The notes under the pieces: model-generated
What the model was told of the DNA's origin: nothing
Seen by the model: only the letters and a program-made list of their open reading frames with translations
Databases searched by the model: none
Program-made: the position numbers and the translations under genes
Assembly (NCBI GenBank): GCA_048594975.1
Contig: JBMDXQ010000131.1
Span: forward strand, 1 to 30,646
Source of the DNA: JBMDXB01 sp048594975
Lineage (GTDB): Bacteria; Acidobacteriota; Vicinamibacteria; Vicinamibacterales; 2-12-FULL-66-21
DNA: 30,646 nucleotides
Direction: 5' to 3'
In this document: positions 23,556 through 30,646 of the stretch, piece by piece
Layout of the letters: each line of letters starts with the position of its first letter
Position numbering within the stretch: the stretch's first letter is position 1

Positions 23556-25463
23556 ATGCATTCGGCACGCAACGCATATCGGCGTCCTGCGCTTGCGGCG
23601 CTCACCCTCGTGATGGCCGGCTGCGCGAGCGCCGAGCCGGAGTGGGCCGCCCGGAACGAGCGTGTCATCGCCCGGCACAACGTGACCGGACGCACGCGCG
23701 AGCTGCCGAGCGTGCGCGTGCCGATGGCCCTCCTCGACGGCGCGCCGGTCGAAGGCCGGACGCTGCCCACCGTCACGATCGCGCCCGGCGTCGTGGCGAC
23801 GCTCGGCTGGAGCCGCGGCGCGCTCCTCGAGCGGGTCGAGATGCAGGCCGGTGCCCGGTACCCGACGCAAACACTGAACGAGGAACTCCTCATCATCGTC
23901 CGCGACGGATCCGCGACGATCGAGCTCGAGGCCGGACCCGCACACCTGAAGAAGGACGACGTGCTCTACCTCCAGCCCGGTGCCGTGCGAACGCTGACGG
24001 CGGGCGCAAATGGTTGGAAGGCGTTCGAGGTCTTCTCGCCGGTGCGGCTCGAGCATCTCGGGCTCGCCGGATACGACGTCGCCGGTCCGACCGCGACGTT
24101 TCCGGATCAGAGTGTCCGCCCGTCTCTCGAGCCCGGCGTCGTCGTCAACCTGAATGACATTCAGTGGACGCCGCTCACCGATCCCGGCCGCGGAACGTCG
24201 TACCGCCGCAGCTCGACGCACGCGCGGCTCATCTGGGGGCGCAACGCACAGGTCAGCCTGGTGCGCCTGGATCCCGGCACACAGGTCCCGCTCCACGTGC
24301 ATCCGGAGGATCAACTGACGCACATGATCCGGGGAACGCTGGAGCAGGGCGTGATGGACGGCTCGTTTCGGGCCTCGGGAACGGCAGGCACCACGGTGTA
24401 CGTGCCGGGCGGGATGGTGCACTCGGCGACAGTCGGCGACGGTGGCGCCGATCAACTCGACGTCTTCTGGCCCGTGAGACCCGACCACGTGGAACGAGCA
24501 CGGGAGCAGCAGGCGCGCTACGACGCGATCGTGGCGCCCGGCTCGCAGCCGAAGAAACTGGCTGACGGCTTCACCTTCAGCGAGGGACCGACCTGGCTGA
24601 AGGGCAAGCTGTACTTCTCCGACATGTTCTTCCGGAACCCGTCCGCGAACGACTGGACGGGAAGTCCGGCGCGCAGCCGCTTGATTGTCATGGAGCCCGA
24701 CGGAACGTGGCGTGTGCTGGCGAGTGGGATGCAGTCGAACGGCACGATCGCGGCCCCGAACGGCAACCTGCTCGTGTGCGACATGTTCGGTCACCGCGTC
24801 GTGGAGGTGAACCCGGCCACCGGTCGCGTGGTGCGGGTGGTGCTCGAGACCGTGAACGGCAAGCGGATCGACGGTCCGAACGATCTGGTCATGGACGCGA
24901 AAGGCGGCCTGTACGTCACCGACCCACAGTTCACACCCGACGCGGAGAAGAGCCAGCCGGGCAAGCAGGTGTACTACGTCGCGCCTGACGGCCGCGCCAC
25001 GGTGGTCATCGGTCCGGGCGAATACGCGATGCCGAACGGTATCGAACTCTCGCCCGACGGCAAGACGCTGTACGTGAACAACACGTGGGCGCAGCCGGGC
25101 GAGAACTTCGTGTGGGCGTACGACGTCGCCGCCGACGGGTTGCTCTCGAACAAACGGCAGTTCGCGATGTTGAACCTGACGCCGGAAGTGCTGGACTCCG
25201 ACAACGGCGGCGACCGGTTCCTGTCGGGTGCCGACGGGTCGACGGTCGACGCCGACGGCCGCTACTATGTCGCCACGAGGAGCGGGGTCCAGATCTTCCT
25301 GCCGGATGGCACCTACGCCGGCACGATCTGGGCGCAACAGGCGCCGATCAGCCTCACATTCGGGGGCGCGAACAACGATGTGCTGTACACAGTCGGCGAG
25401 TCGTCCGCATGGGCCATCCAGACCCGGGTCCGCGGCTTCCGTCACCCGTCCGGCATGAACTGA
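23556..25463 (+). CDS. lipoprotein fusing two cupins and an SMP-30/lactonase domain
   Basis: This 635-residue protein starts at ATG 23556, where a lipoprotein signal begins (basic start, ALAALTLVMAGC with Cys23 as the lipidation site). A degenerate cupin spans about 80-165. A second cupin (about 225-310) keeps metal-ligand-like residues (PLHVHPEDQLTHMIRG and YVPGGMVHSA). From about 330 to the end is an SMP-30/gluconolactonase-type six-bladed propeller with the family signatures FSEGPTW (Glu), DGPNDLVMD (Asn), AMPNGIELSPDGKTLYV (Asn, Asp) and SDNGGDRF. SMP-30-like enzymes hydrolyse lactones using a divalent metal. The protein should be membrane-anchored in the periplasm, facing the same compartment as the divergently encoded PQQ dehydrogenase. 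Cupins and SMP-30 propellers are common separately; this order in one lipoprotein is unusual. Hydrolysis of a sugar lactone is the best guess. Confidence 0.85.
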   Translation: MHSARNAYRRPALAALTLVMAGCASAEPEWAARNERVIARHNVTGRTRELPSVRVPMALLDGAPVEGRTLPTVTIAPGVVATLGWSRGALLERVEMQAGARYPTQTLNEELLIIVRDGSATIELEAGPAHLKKDDVLYLQPGAVRTLTAGANGWKAFEVFSPVRLEHLGLAGYDVAGPTATFPDQSVRPSLEPGVVVNLNDIQWTPLTDPGRGTSYRRSSTHARLIWGRNAQVSLVRLDPGTQVPLHVHPEDQLTHMIRGTLEQGVMDGSFRASGTAGTTVYVPGGMVHSATVGDGGADQLDVFWPVRPDHVERAREQQARYDAIVAPGSQPKKLADGFTFSEGPTWLKGKLYFSDMFFRNPSANDWTGSPARSRLIVMEPDGTWRVLASGMQSNGTIAAPNGNLLVCDMFGHRVVEVNPATGRVVRVVLETVNGKRIDGPNDLVMDAKGGLYVTDPQFTPDAEKSQPGKQVYYVAPDGRATVVIGPGEYAMPNGIELSPDGKTLYVNNTWAQPGENFVWAYDVAADGLLSNKRQFAMLNLTPEVLDSDNGGDRFLSGADGSTVDADGRYYVATRSGVQIFLPDGTYAGTIWAQQAPISLTFGGANNDVLYTVGESSAWAIQTRVRGFRHPSGMN

Positions 25464-25517
25464 AGGCGGGCGTCGCGGAACCGGACGTCATCGCGGATGC
25501 AACGAAGAGGGACACAC

Positions 25518-25925
25518 GTGCACAGACGAGGAATCCTGAGGTCGGCGTTGGGTGCCGCGGCCGCGGCGTTCGGCTCGGGGCGCGTCGCCACGGCCGCGCC
25601 CGGATCGCCGCACATTCGACTCTACGTCGAAATGGACGTGGCGCCGGGACGCGAGCGCGAGATGCTCGACACGTTCCACACCACGTTCGTGCCGGAGGCC
25701 GTGAAGCACGCGGGCTACATCCGCGTGAAGATGCTCAAGCGGCGCGCCATCCTGCAGGGTACCGCGCCGGCCCATCACACCTACCGCTTTGAGCTGGAGT
25801 TCGAGAGCGAGGAGCTGCGGCAGAAGTGGATTGCCTCGGCGGGCCACCAGCGTGTGTGGCCGCCCGTCGAACGCACCATGACCACCACGAAGGACTACCC
25901 GGTCGTCCTCTACGACGAGGTCTGA
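25518..25925 (+). CDS. secreted ABM-like dimeric alpha/beta-barrel protein
   Basis: This 135-residue protein has a GTG start at 25518, preferred to ATG 25497 because GAGGGA (25507-25512) precedes it by five bases. The N-terminus HRRGILRSALGAAAAAFGSG is a signal peptide with a paired Arg reminiscent of Tat export. The mature part (about 30-135) begins HIRLYVEMDVAPGREREMLD and continues TFVPEAVKHAGYIRVKML and TYRFELEFESEELRQKW, the strand-helix pattern of antibiotic-biosynthesis-monooxygenase and related dimeric ferredoxin-like folds. Those proteins act as monooxygenases, isomerases or stress proteins; no catalytic residue can be identified. It follows the lactonase fusion by 54 bases and may share its message. 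Confidence 0.65.
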   Translation: MHRRGILRSALGAAAAAFGSGRVATAAPGSPHIRLYVEMDVAPGREREMLDTFHTTFVPEAVKHAGYIRVKMLKRRAILQGTAPAHHTYRFELEFESEELRQKWIASAGHQRVWPPVERTMTTTKDYPVVLYDEV

Positions 25926-25935
25926 ACGGCTGCCG

Positions 25936-25965
25936 TTGACTGGCGCGGGTACCCATTGCTACGAT
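25936..25965 (+). promoter_or_regulatory. probable promoter of the IclR gene
   Basis: TTGACT (25936-25941) and TACGAT (25960-25965) are separated by 18 bases, a near-consensus pair located just after the upstream stop codon and about 120 bases before the regulator's ATG. It would let the regulator be transcribed independently of the lactonase gene. Confidence 0.45.
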
Positions 25966-26084
25966 GCGCGATCCCGAATCCGTGCATGGTACGCACCCCG
26001 CTGTGCACGAAGTGACGCGCGTCGCTGCCGCCGGCGCTCGCCCGGCGGACGGGAGTGGTATCCTCTGAGGGACACCGCCAGATC

Positions 26085-26861
26085 ATGAAGCCGAAACAGA
26101 CCCGAGACACGCCGCCGATACAGAGCCTCGATCGCGGCCTCGCCATCCTCGAAGCCGTGGCGGAGTCGCCGCAGCCGGTGCCGCTCAAGCAGCTCACCGA
26201 TCTCATCGGGATCGACCGCAGCAGCGTCTTCCGGCTGGCGAACACGCTTCGGCAGCGCCGTTTCCTCGCCAACCCGAAGGGGAGCAAGGACTATATTCTC
26301 GGTCCGACCGCGTGGCGGCTCTCGAGGAAGTACGGCCGCAGCGGTCTGGGTACGTTCTTCCACGATCACCTCCGTGAGCTCACGATCAAGCTGGGCGAGA
26401 CGTCGCACATCACGGTGCGCGAGGGGAGCCAGGTGCTGTTCATCGACCACCACACACCCACGGGACAGGTGGTCTCCGTCGCCGGGCAGACGGGGGAATT
26501 CGCACCGCTCTATTGCACGGCCCACGGCAAGGCCCTCGTCGCCGACTACGACCTCGATGCCTTGCGGGAGCTGCTCGGCCGCGGTCCGCTCCACGCCTAC
26601 ACGAAGAACACCATCGTCTCGCTCACCCGGCTGGCGAAGGTCTGCGCGCAGACGCGCGCGGAGGGGTTCGCCCTCGACGACGGGGAGTACATCGACGAAG
26701 TGCGCTGCGTCGCGGCGCCGGTTCGCGATGCACAGGGCGAGATCGTAGCCTCGGTCGGGATCTCCGCGCCGCTTCCGCGCCTGCCCAAGCAGCGCGCACT
26801 GAACGCCGCCGCCGCGGTGGTGGCGGCCGCGCGCGCGATCGGCGCCTCGCTCGTCAGCTGA
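26085..26861 (+). CDS. IclR-family transcriptional regulator
   Basis: This 258-residue protein has the standard two-domain layout. An N-terminal winged helix-turn-helix (about 12-75: IQSLDRGLAILEAVAES, PLKQLTDLIGIDRSSVFRLA, LRQRRFL) is followed by the GAF-like effector domain (about 90-255) with HITVREGSQVLFIDHH, YCTAHGKALVAD, EGFALDDGEYIDEVRCVAAP and GEIVASVGISAP. IclR proteins control catabolic operons, often for aromatic or sugar acids, in response to a small molecule. ATG 26085 aligns with the family start; an in-frame GTG at 26055 would add ten residues. It lies between the lactonase/ABM genes and the receptor gene and is the obvious local regulator, possibly acting on the repeats at 23415-23448. 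Confidence 0.9.
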   Translation: MKPKQTRDTPPIQSLDRGLAILEAVAESPQPVPLKQLTDLIGIDRSSVFRLANTLRQRRFLANPKGSKDYILGPTAWRLSRKYGRSGLGTFFHDHLRELTIKLGETSHITVREGSQVLFIDHHTPTGQVVSVAGQTGEFAPLYCTAHGKALVADYDLDALRELLGRGPLHAYTKNTIVSLTRLAKVCAQTRAEGFALDDGEYIDEVRCVAAPVRDAQGEIVASVGISAPLPRLPKQRALNAAAAVVAAARAIGASLVS

Positions 26862-26916
26862 CATCCCCCGCCGCCCGGGGCGGCACCGCCGGCCTCCACA
26901 CGCGGCGTTTCCCGGC

Positions 26917-26945
26917 TTGACTCCCCTCGTACGCCCGACTAGGAT
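26917..26945 (+). promoter_or_regulatory. probable promoter of the receptor gene
   Basis: TTGACT (26917-26922), a 17-base spacer and TAGGAT (26940-26945) lie about 125 bases before the receptor ATG. The long leader after it shows no recognisable riboswitch. The hexamer TTGACT is identical to that upstream of the IclR gene. Confidence 0.45.
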
Positions 26946-27069
26946 GCGCTACGCACACGGCATTGCACTATGCACAACAGCGCCGGTCGCGCCAATCGCA
27001 GCCCGCAGCCGCAGCGCCATCGGCCAACCTGCCGGACGGAGTGCCACCAGCCGAGGAAGGGAGTACCGT

Positions 27070-30000
27070 ATGCCGCGACAGTGGTGGGCGTGCCTGATGG
27101 TGATCCTGCTGCCTCTGGCGGCGGACGCGCAGGAGACTCGCGGGAACATCAACGGCGTCGTTCAGGATCGGAACGGCGTCGTGCCGGGTGCGGTCGTGAA
27201 AGTCACGAACACCGGGACGAGCCAGACGCAGCAGCTCGTCACCAACACCGACGGCTACTTCGAGGCCGTCCTCCTGAACCCGGGCACTTATGCGGTTCGC
27301 GTCGAGCTGCAGGGATTCAGGACCTTCATCCAGAGCGGCATATCGCTCGCCGTCGGTCAGACCGTGAGTCTGACCGTGACGCTGGAACTCGGCGCGATCA
27401 CCGAGGAGGTCAGCGTGGTGGCCGAGGCGCCGCTGCTCGACACGACCACCGTGTCGGCCGGCCAGAACTTCGATCGGCGCATGGTCGAGGGGCTGCCGAT
27501 GTTCTCGAACATGCCGATCATGCTGTCGCGTTATGCGCCCGGCGTGGTCCCGGGGACGGCTGAAGCCGAAGTGATCAACGTTTTCCAGGGCTACATGGAG
27601 GGCACGACGGCTGCCGCCGGCGGCCAGCTCGGCACCGGCAGCGGGTTCGACAACCGCAACACCGGCAACAACTACACGATCGACGGCGCGCAGAACAACG
27701 GCTTCGGCCGCCGCATCGCGAGCTCGCCCAACTCCGATCAGATCGAGGAGGTCCGGATCGAGACGGCGAGCTTCGACGCCTCGCAGGGGCACGGCACCGG
27801 TCTGACGGTTGCGATGATGACGCGCGGCGGCACCAATACGCTGCGCGGCTCGGCCAACTACACGTATTGGACCAATCACATCAACTCGCCCAATCTGCAG
27901 CAGAAGGTGACGTTCCGGGACGACCCGCGCCAGGAAGACGCGTGGCGTTCGGGCCGCGAGCACATCGGCGCGTTCACGCTCGGCGGCCCGCTGGTCATCC
28001 CGAAGATCCTGAACGGCCGCGACAAGGCGTTCTTCTTCGGCAACTTCTCCAGGTCGAACGACTCGGCGCCCGGGCGTCTGGCGGGGACCTCCACCGTGCC
28101 GGCGAACGCGAAGCACCTCGACGGGGACTTCTCGGATCTGCTCCTGTTGCCCTCGGGCGCCGGGCCCACGACGCCGGCGGGCCACCACCAGTACCAGATA
28201 TTCGACCCGCTGACCACGCGGCCCGACCCGCTTCGTCCCGGCCGCGTGATCCGCGACCCGTTTCCCAACAACATCATCCCGAAAAACCGCTTTATGGACC
28301 CGGACGGGTCGTACAAGAACCCGTTGTTCGAGCTGTACAAGCGAATGGTCCCGGCCCCGAACCAGAACTTCCTCTCGCCCACACAGCAGCCGGTGAACAA
28401 CTACTACCGGGCGTCGGAGCCCGACCAGCCGCACAACACGCAATTCAGCGTGCGCATCGACGTCACCCCGACCACGAGCGACCGCGTCTTCGTTCGCGTG
28501 AACGGCAACAAGTTCCTCGAATCGTCGCTCGTCGACTGGACCTACGATTCCCCGGATCCGGAGTTCCAAGGGCTGCACGATGTCGCCCGTTCGCGGTACA
28601 GCTGGTCGGTGACAGGCACCTGGACGAAGACGCTGCGCGGTAACACGGTCCTCGACACCCAGATTGCGGGCAACCGCGCGCATCAGCGCGATCTGCGGTC
28701 GAACCTGATCAAGTACGGGCCCGGGTCCGTGGGCCTGCCATCCTACATGGACGACTACTGCGCCGCGCGCTTCGAGTGCATCCTGCCCCTGGTTGACTTC
28801 ACCGGCCAGGGCAACTACCAGGACTTCGGCGGCACGGTGGACGGCGGCATCTGGGTGACGACGTATCAGGGACGGTCGAACGTGACGCACGTGCGCGGGT
28901 CGCACTCCTGGCGCGGCGGCGTGGACATCCAGTGGGCCCAGCGCACGAGCCGCGACGGCGCGGGCAGCATGGGAACCTTCAACTTCGACAACACGTACAC
29001 CCGCGCCGCCGATACCACCAACGTGTTCCCGGCGCAGCCGCTGGGGCTGACGCTGGCCGCGTTCATGCTGGGCATCCCGACGTCGGTGTCGGTCGACGAC
29101 AACAACGGCTTCGACGTCCGCAACAATTACTTCGGGACGTTCGCCCAGGATACGTGGCGCGCCACGCGGAACCTCACGCTCACCTTCGGCCTGCGTTTCG
29201 AGTACGAGAACGGCATCAAGGAAGTGAAGGATCGAATGCTGCTCTGGTTCGATCCGTTGGCGGAGGTATCGATTGCCGCCGGGGCGGAGGCGGCCTACGC
29301 GGCCAACCCGATCCCGCAGGTGCCGGCCAGCGACTTCTCGATTCAAGGGGGCACGGTCTACGCCGCGGCCCAGGGCTACGGCAATCGAACCTGGAAACCG
29401 GAGGCGCTCTGGATGCCGCGCTTCTCGTTCGGCTACAAGCTGGGGGAGAAGGACGTCATCAAGGGCGGCTACGGCATGTACTACGACACGCTCAACGCCC
29501 GCGACTTCACCCCGGACCAGCAGGGCTACGACGTCTCGACCGTGAATCCGGTGAGCAATGACTTCGGCCTGACCTGGGCGCTCGGCGACCCGAAGAACGG
29601 CGTGCTGCCGCTGGCGAATCCGTTTCCGGTCCGCGCCGACGGCACGCGGCACGAGAACGTCTTTGGCAACGCGCTTGGCCTCGACACCCAGGTGGGTCGC
29701 GCGTTCACGGCGGAGAACCTCGAGCGCGTGCACTCGCGCGTGCAGCGGTGGCGTGTGGGCTGGCAGCGCGAACTGAACCGCCGCACGGCGGTCGAAGTGG
29801 CGTACGCCGGGTCGTACGCCGACCGTCAGGGCATGCAGATTCGCCAGGACTACCTGCCGGAGCAGTATTGGAGCGGCGCGAACGTGCGCGACACGTCAGC
29901 GAACGACTTCCTGACACAGAACGTGCCGAACCCGTTCTACATCGCGAACTTCGCCGCGCTGCAGACGAGCAATCCGCTCCTGTATCAGCGCATGCTGGGA

Positions 30001-30646
30001 TCGACGACGTTCACACAGACGACGATCCAGCGCCACCGGCTCCTGCGCCCCTTTCCGCACATGAACAACCTGCAATACCGCGATCAGCCGGTCGGTGAAA
30101 TCAAAGCCCACTCGCTCGAGATCATCCTGACCCGCCGGTACGCGGACGGCCTGACCGGCCACGCCGGGTTCACGGTCAACCGCGTGACCGAGAACCAGAT
30201 CGTACACGAGTTCGATCGTGAGCCGACGCTGTGGCAGACCACCAACAATGGCCGGCCGTGGCGGCTGACCACGGCCGTCGTGTACGAGTTGCCGTTCGGT
30301 CCGGGCAAACGGTTCCTGGCCGATAGCGGAGTGGTCACCGCTATCGTGGGCGGGTGGACCGTCGGCGGCACGTACGAGTATCAGCCGGGCGCGCTGCTCA
30401 ACTGGGGCAACCTCTTCTTCCACGGCGACCTGAAAGACATCCAGAAGAAGCACCCCGAGATCGCGCTTCGGCCGGACGGGACGTTCGACTCGACGAAAAC
30501 GTGGTTCAACATCGACGCCGGGTTCGAGCGAGACACGGCCGATCAGCCTGCGGCGTTCCAGAAGCGAATCTTCCCGTTCCGCGTCGACGGCGTTCGCGGG
30601 TTCGACTTGTCCTATCTGAACGCGAACCTGGCGCGCACGTTCAATC
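27070..30646 (+). CDS. TonB-dependent receptor, Oar-like (partial at 3' end)
   Basis: The frame is open from ATG 27070, preceded by AAGGGAG, to the window end: 1192 codons without a stop. A signal peptide (MPRQWWACLMVILLPLAADA) precedes a carboxypeptidase-regulatory-like beta-sandwich (about 22-110: GNINGVVQDRNGVVPGAVVK, NPGTYAVRVELQGFRTF). A plug-like region follows (EEVSVVAEAPLLDT, which may act as TonB box; NYTIDGAQNNGFGRR; IEEVRIETASFDA), and then a long barrel rich in aromatic beta strands (FGTFAQDTWRATRNLTLTFG; IKGGYGMYYDTLN). Such receptors are numerous in Acidobacteriota and import bulky ligands, often glycans or their oligomers, across the outer membrane with TonB energy. The C-terminal barrel strands lie beyond the window. 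Its ligand may be the substrate of the neighbouring oxidation genes. Confidence 0.9.
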   Translation, partial: MPRQWWACLMVILLPLAADAQETRGNINGVVQDRNGVVPGAVVKVTNTGTSQTQQLVTNTDGYFEAVLLNPGTYAVRVELQGFRTFIQSGISLAVGQTVSLTVTLELGAITEEVSVVAEAPLLDTTTVSAGQNFDRRMVEGLPMFSNMPIMLSRYAPGVVPGTAEAEVINVFQGYMEGTTAAAGGQLGTGSGFDNRNTGNNYTIDGAQNNGFGRRIASSPNSDQIEEVRIETASFDASQGHGTGLTVAMMTRGGTNTLRGSANYTYWTNHINSPNLQQKVTFRDDPRQEDAWRSGREHIGAFTLGGPLVIPKILNGRDKAFFFGNFSRSNDSAPGRLAGTSTVPANAKHLDGDFSDLLLLPSGAGPTTPAGHHQYQIFDPLTTRPDPLRPGRVIRDPFPNNIIPKNRFMDPDGSYKNPLFELYKRMVPAPNQNFLSPTQQPVNNYYRASEPDQPHNTQFSVRIDVTPTTSDRVFVRVNGNKFLESSLVDWTYDSPDPEFQGLHDVARSRYSWSVTGTWTKTLRGNTVLDTQIAGNRAHQRDLRSNLIKYGPGSVGLPSYMDDYCAARFECILPLVDFTGQGNYQDFGGTVDGGIWVTTYQGRSNVTHVRGSHSWRGGVDIQWAQRTSRDGAGSMGTFNFDNTYTRAADTTNVFPAQPLGLTLAAFMLGIPTSVSVDDNNGFDVRNNYFGTFAQDTWRATRNLTLTFGLRFEYENGIKEVKDRMLLWFDPLAEVSIAAGAEAAYAANPIPQVPASDFSIQGGTVYAAAQGYGNRTWKPEALWMPRFSFGYKLGEKDVIKGGYGMYYDTLNARDFTPDQQGYDVSTVNPVSNDFGLTWALGDPKNGVLPLANPFPVRADGTRHENVFGNALGLDTQVGRAFTAENLERVHSRVQRWRVGWQRELNRRTAVEVAYAGSYADRQGMQIRQDYLPEQYWSGANVRDTSANDFLTQNVPNPFYIANFAALQTSNPLLYQRMLGSTTFTQTTIQRHRLLRPFPHMNNLQYRDQPVGEIKAHSLEIILTRRYADGLTGHAGFTVNRVTENQIVHEFDREPTLWQTTNNGRPWRLTTAVVYELPFGPGKRFLADSGVVTAIVGGWTVGGTYEYQPGALLNWGNLFFHGDLKDIQKKHPEIALRPDGTFDSTKTWFNIDAGFERDTADQPAAFQKRIFPFRVDGVRGFDLSYLNANLARTFN

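Noticed and set aside
23331..25445. Very long reverse-strand open frame extending the PQQ dehydrogenase upstream to 1469 residues
   Set aside because: It is antisense to the cupin/SMP-30 gene, has no family motifs there, and a signal peptide with a good ribosome-binding site begins at 23330.
26868..26883. GCCGCC/GGCGGC hairpin after the IclR gene as a terminator
   Set aside because: The stem is short and no T-tract follows; such hairpins are common by chance in GC-rich DNA.
26968..29733. 921-codon reverse open frame
   Set aside because: Antisense to the TonB-dependent receptor, which has clear domain signatures; no motifs in the reverse frame.
1..30646. CRISPR array or classical defence island
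   Set aside because: No regularly spaced direct repeats and no cas, restriction or other defence genes beyond the toxin-antitoxin-like pair.

Overview
The window is high-GC bacterial DNA, most likely from an Acidobacteriota genome and plausibly class Vicinamibacteria. The main evidence is four genes or remnants of the ADOP family (acidobacterial duplicated orphan permeases), each tied to PadR-type regulators. A large Oar-like TonB-dependent receptor and a PQQ dehydrogenase with a built-in cytochrome c domain fit the same group. The assignment is inferred from gene families; there is no rRNA here.

Layout. (1) 1-8490 is a degraded mobile-element zone beginning just after a tRNA-Asn. It holds an intact IS nested in the 5' stub of another IS, a lone lipoprotein gene, a transposase killed by one in-frame TGA, a decayed UPF0175 gene, an intact UPF0175/DUF3368 toxin-antitoxin-like pair, a long hairpin, and a complete but frameshifted IS (7234-8362) lying between two broken pieces of another transposase. 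(2) 8518-17872 is a divergent PadR/ADOP locus. Leftward: PadR, ADOP, a PadR tail relic, and a second, frameshifted ADOP. Rightward: a different PadR, an ADOP with a different N-terminal prefix domain, and a further ADOP cut off by an IS. Both PadR genes have promoters overlapped by palindromes and almost no 5' leader. (3) 17873-19016 is a second copy of the 7234-8362 IS type, in opposite orientation. It joins the truncated ADOP to a truncated lamin-tail protein. (4) 19403-30646 looks like ordinary intact metabolic DNA: a leftward PQQ dehydrogenase and LldP-type permease, then rightward a lipoprotein fusing two cupins to an SMP-30/lactonase propeller, a secreted ABM-like protein, an IclR regulator and a TonB-dependent receptor running off the end.

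How the genes may work together. Region 4 can be read as a periplasmic oxidation module. The receptor would bring a substrate through the outer membrane, the PQQ enzyme would oxidise it and pass electrons to its own heme c, the lactonase-like lipoprotein would open a lactone product, the LldP-like permease would import the resulting hydroxy acid, and IclR would regulate. This is inference from families and gene order; the substrate is unknown. Region 2 looks like a self-regulated membrane-permease array that grew by duplication of PadR-ADOP units and is now being eroded by frameshifts and IS activity.
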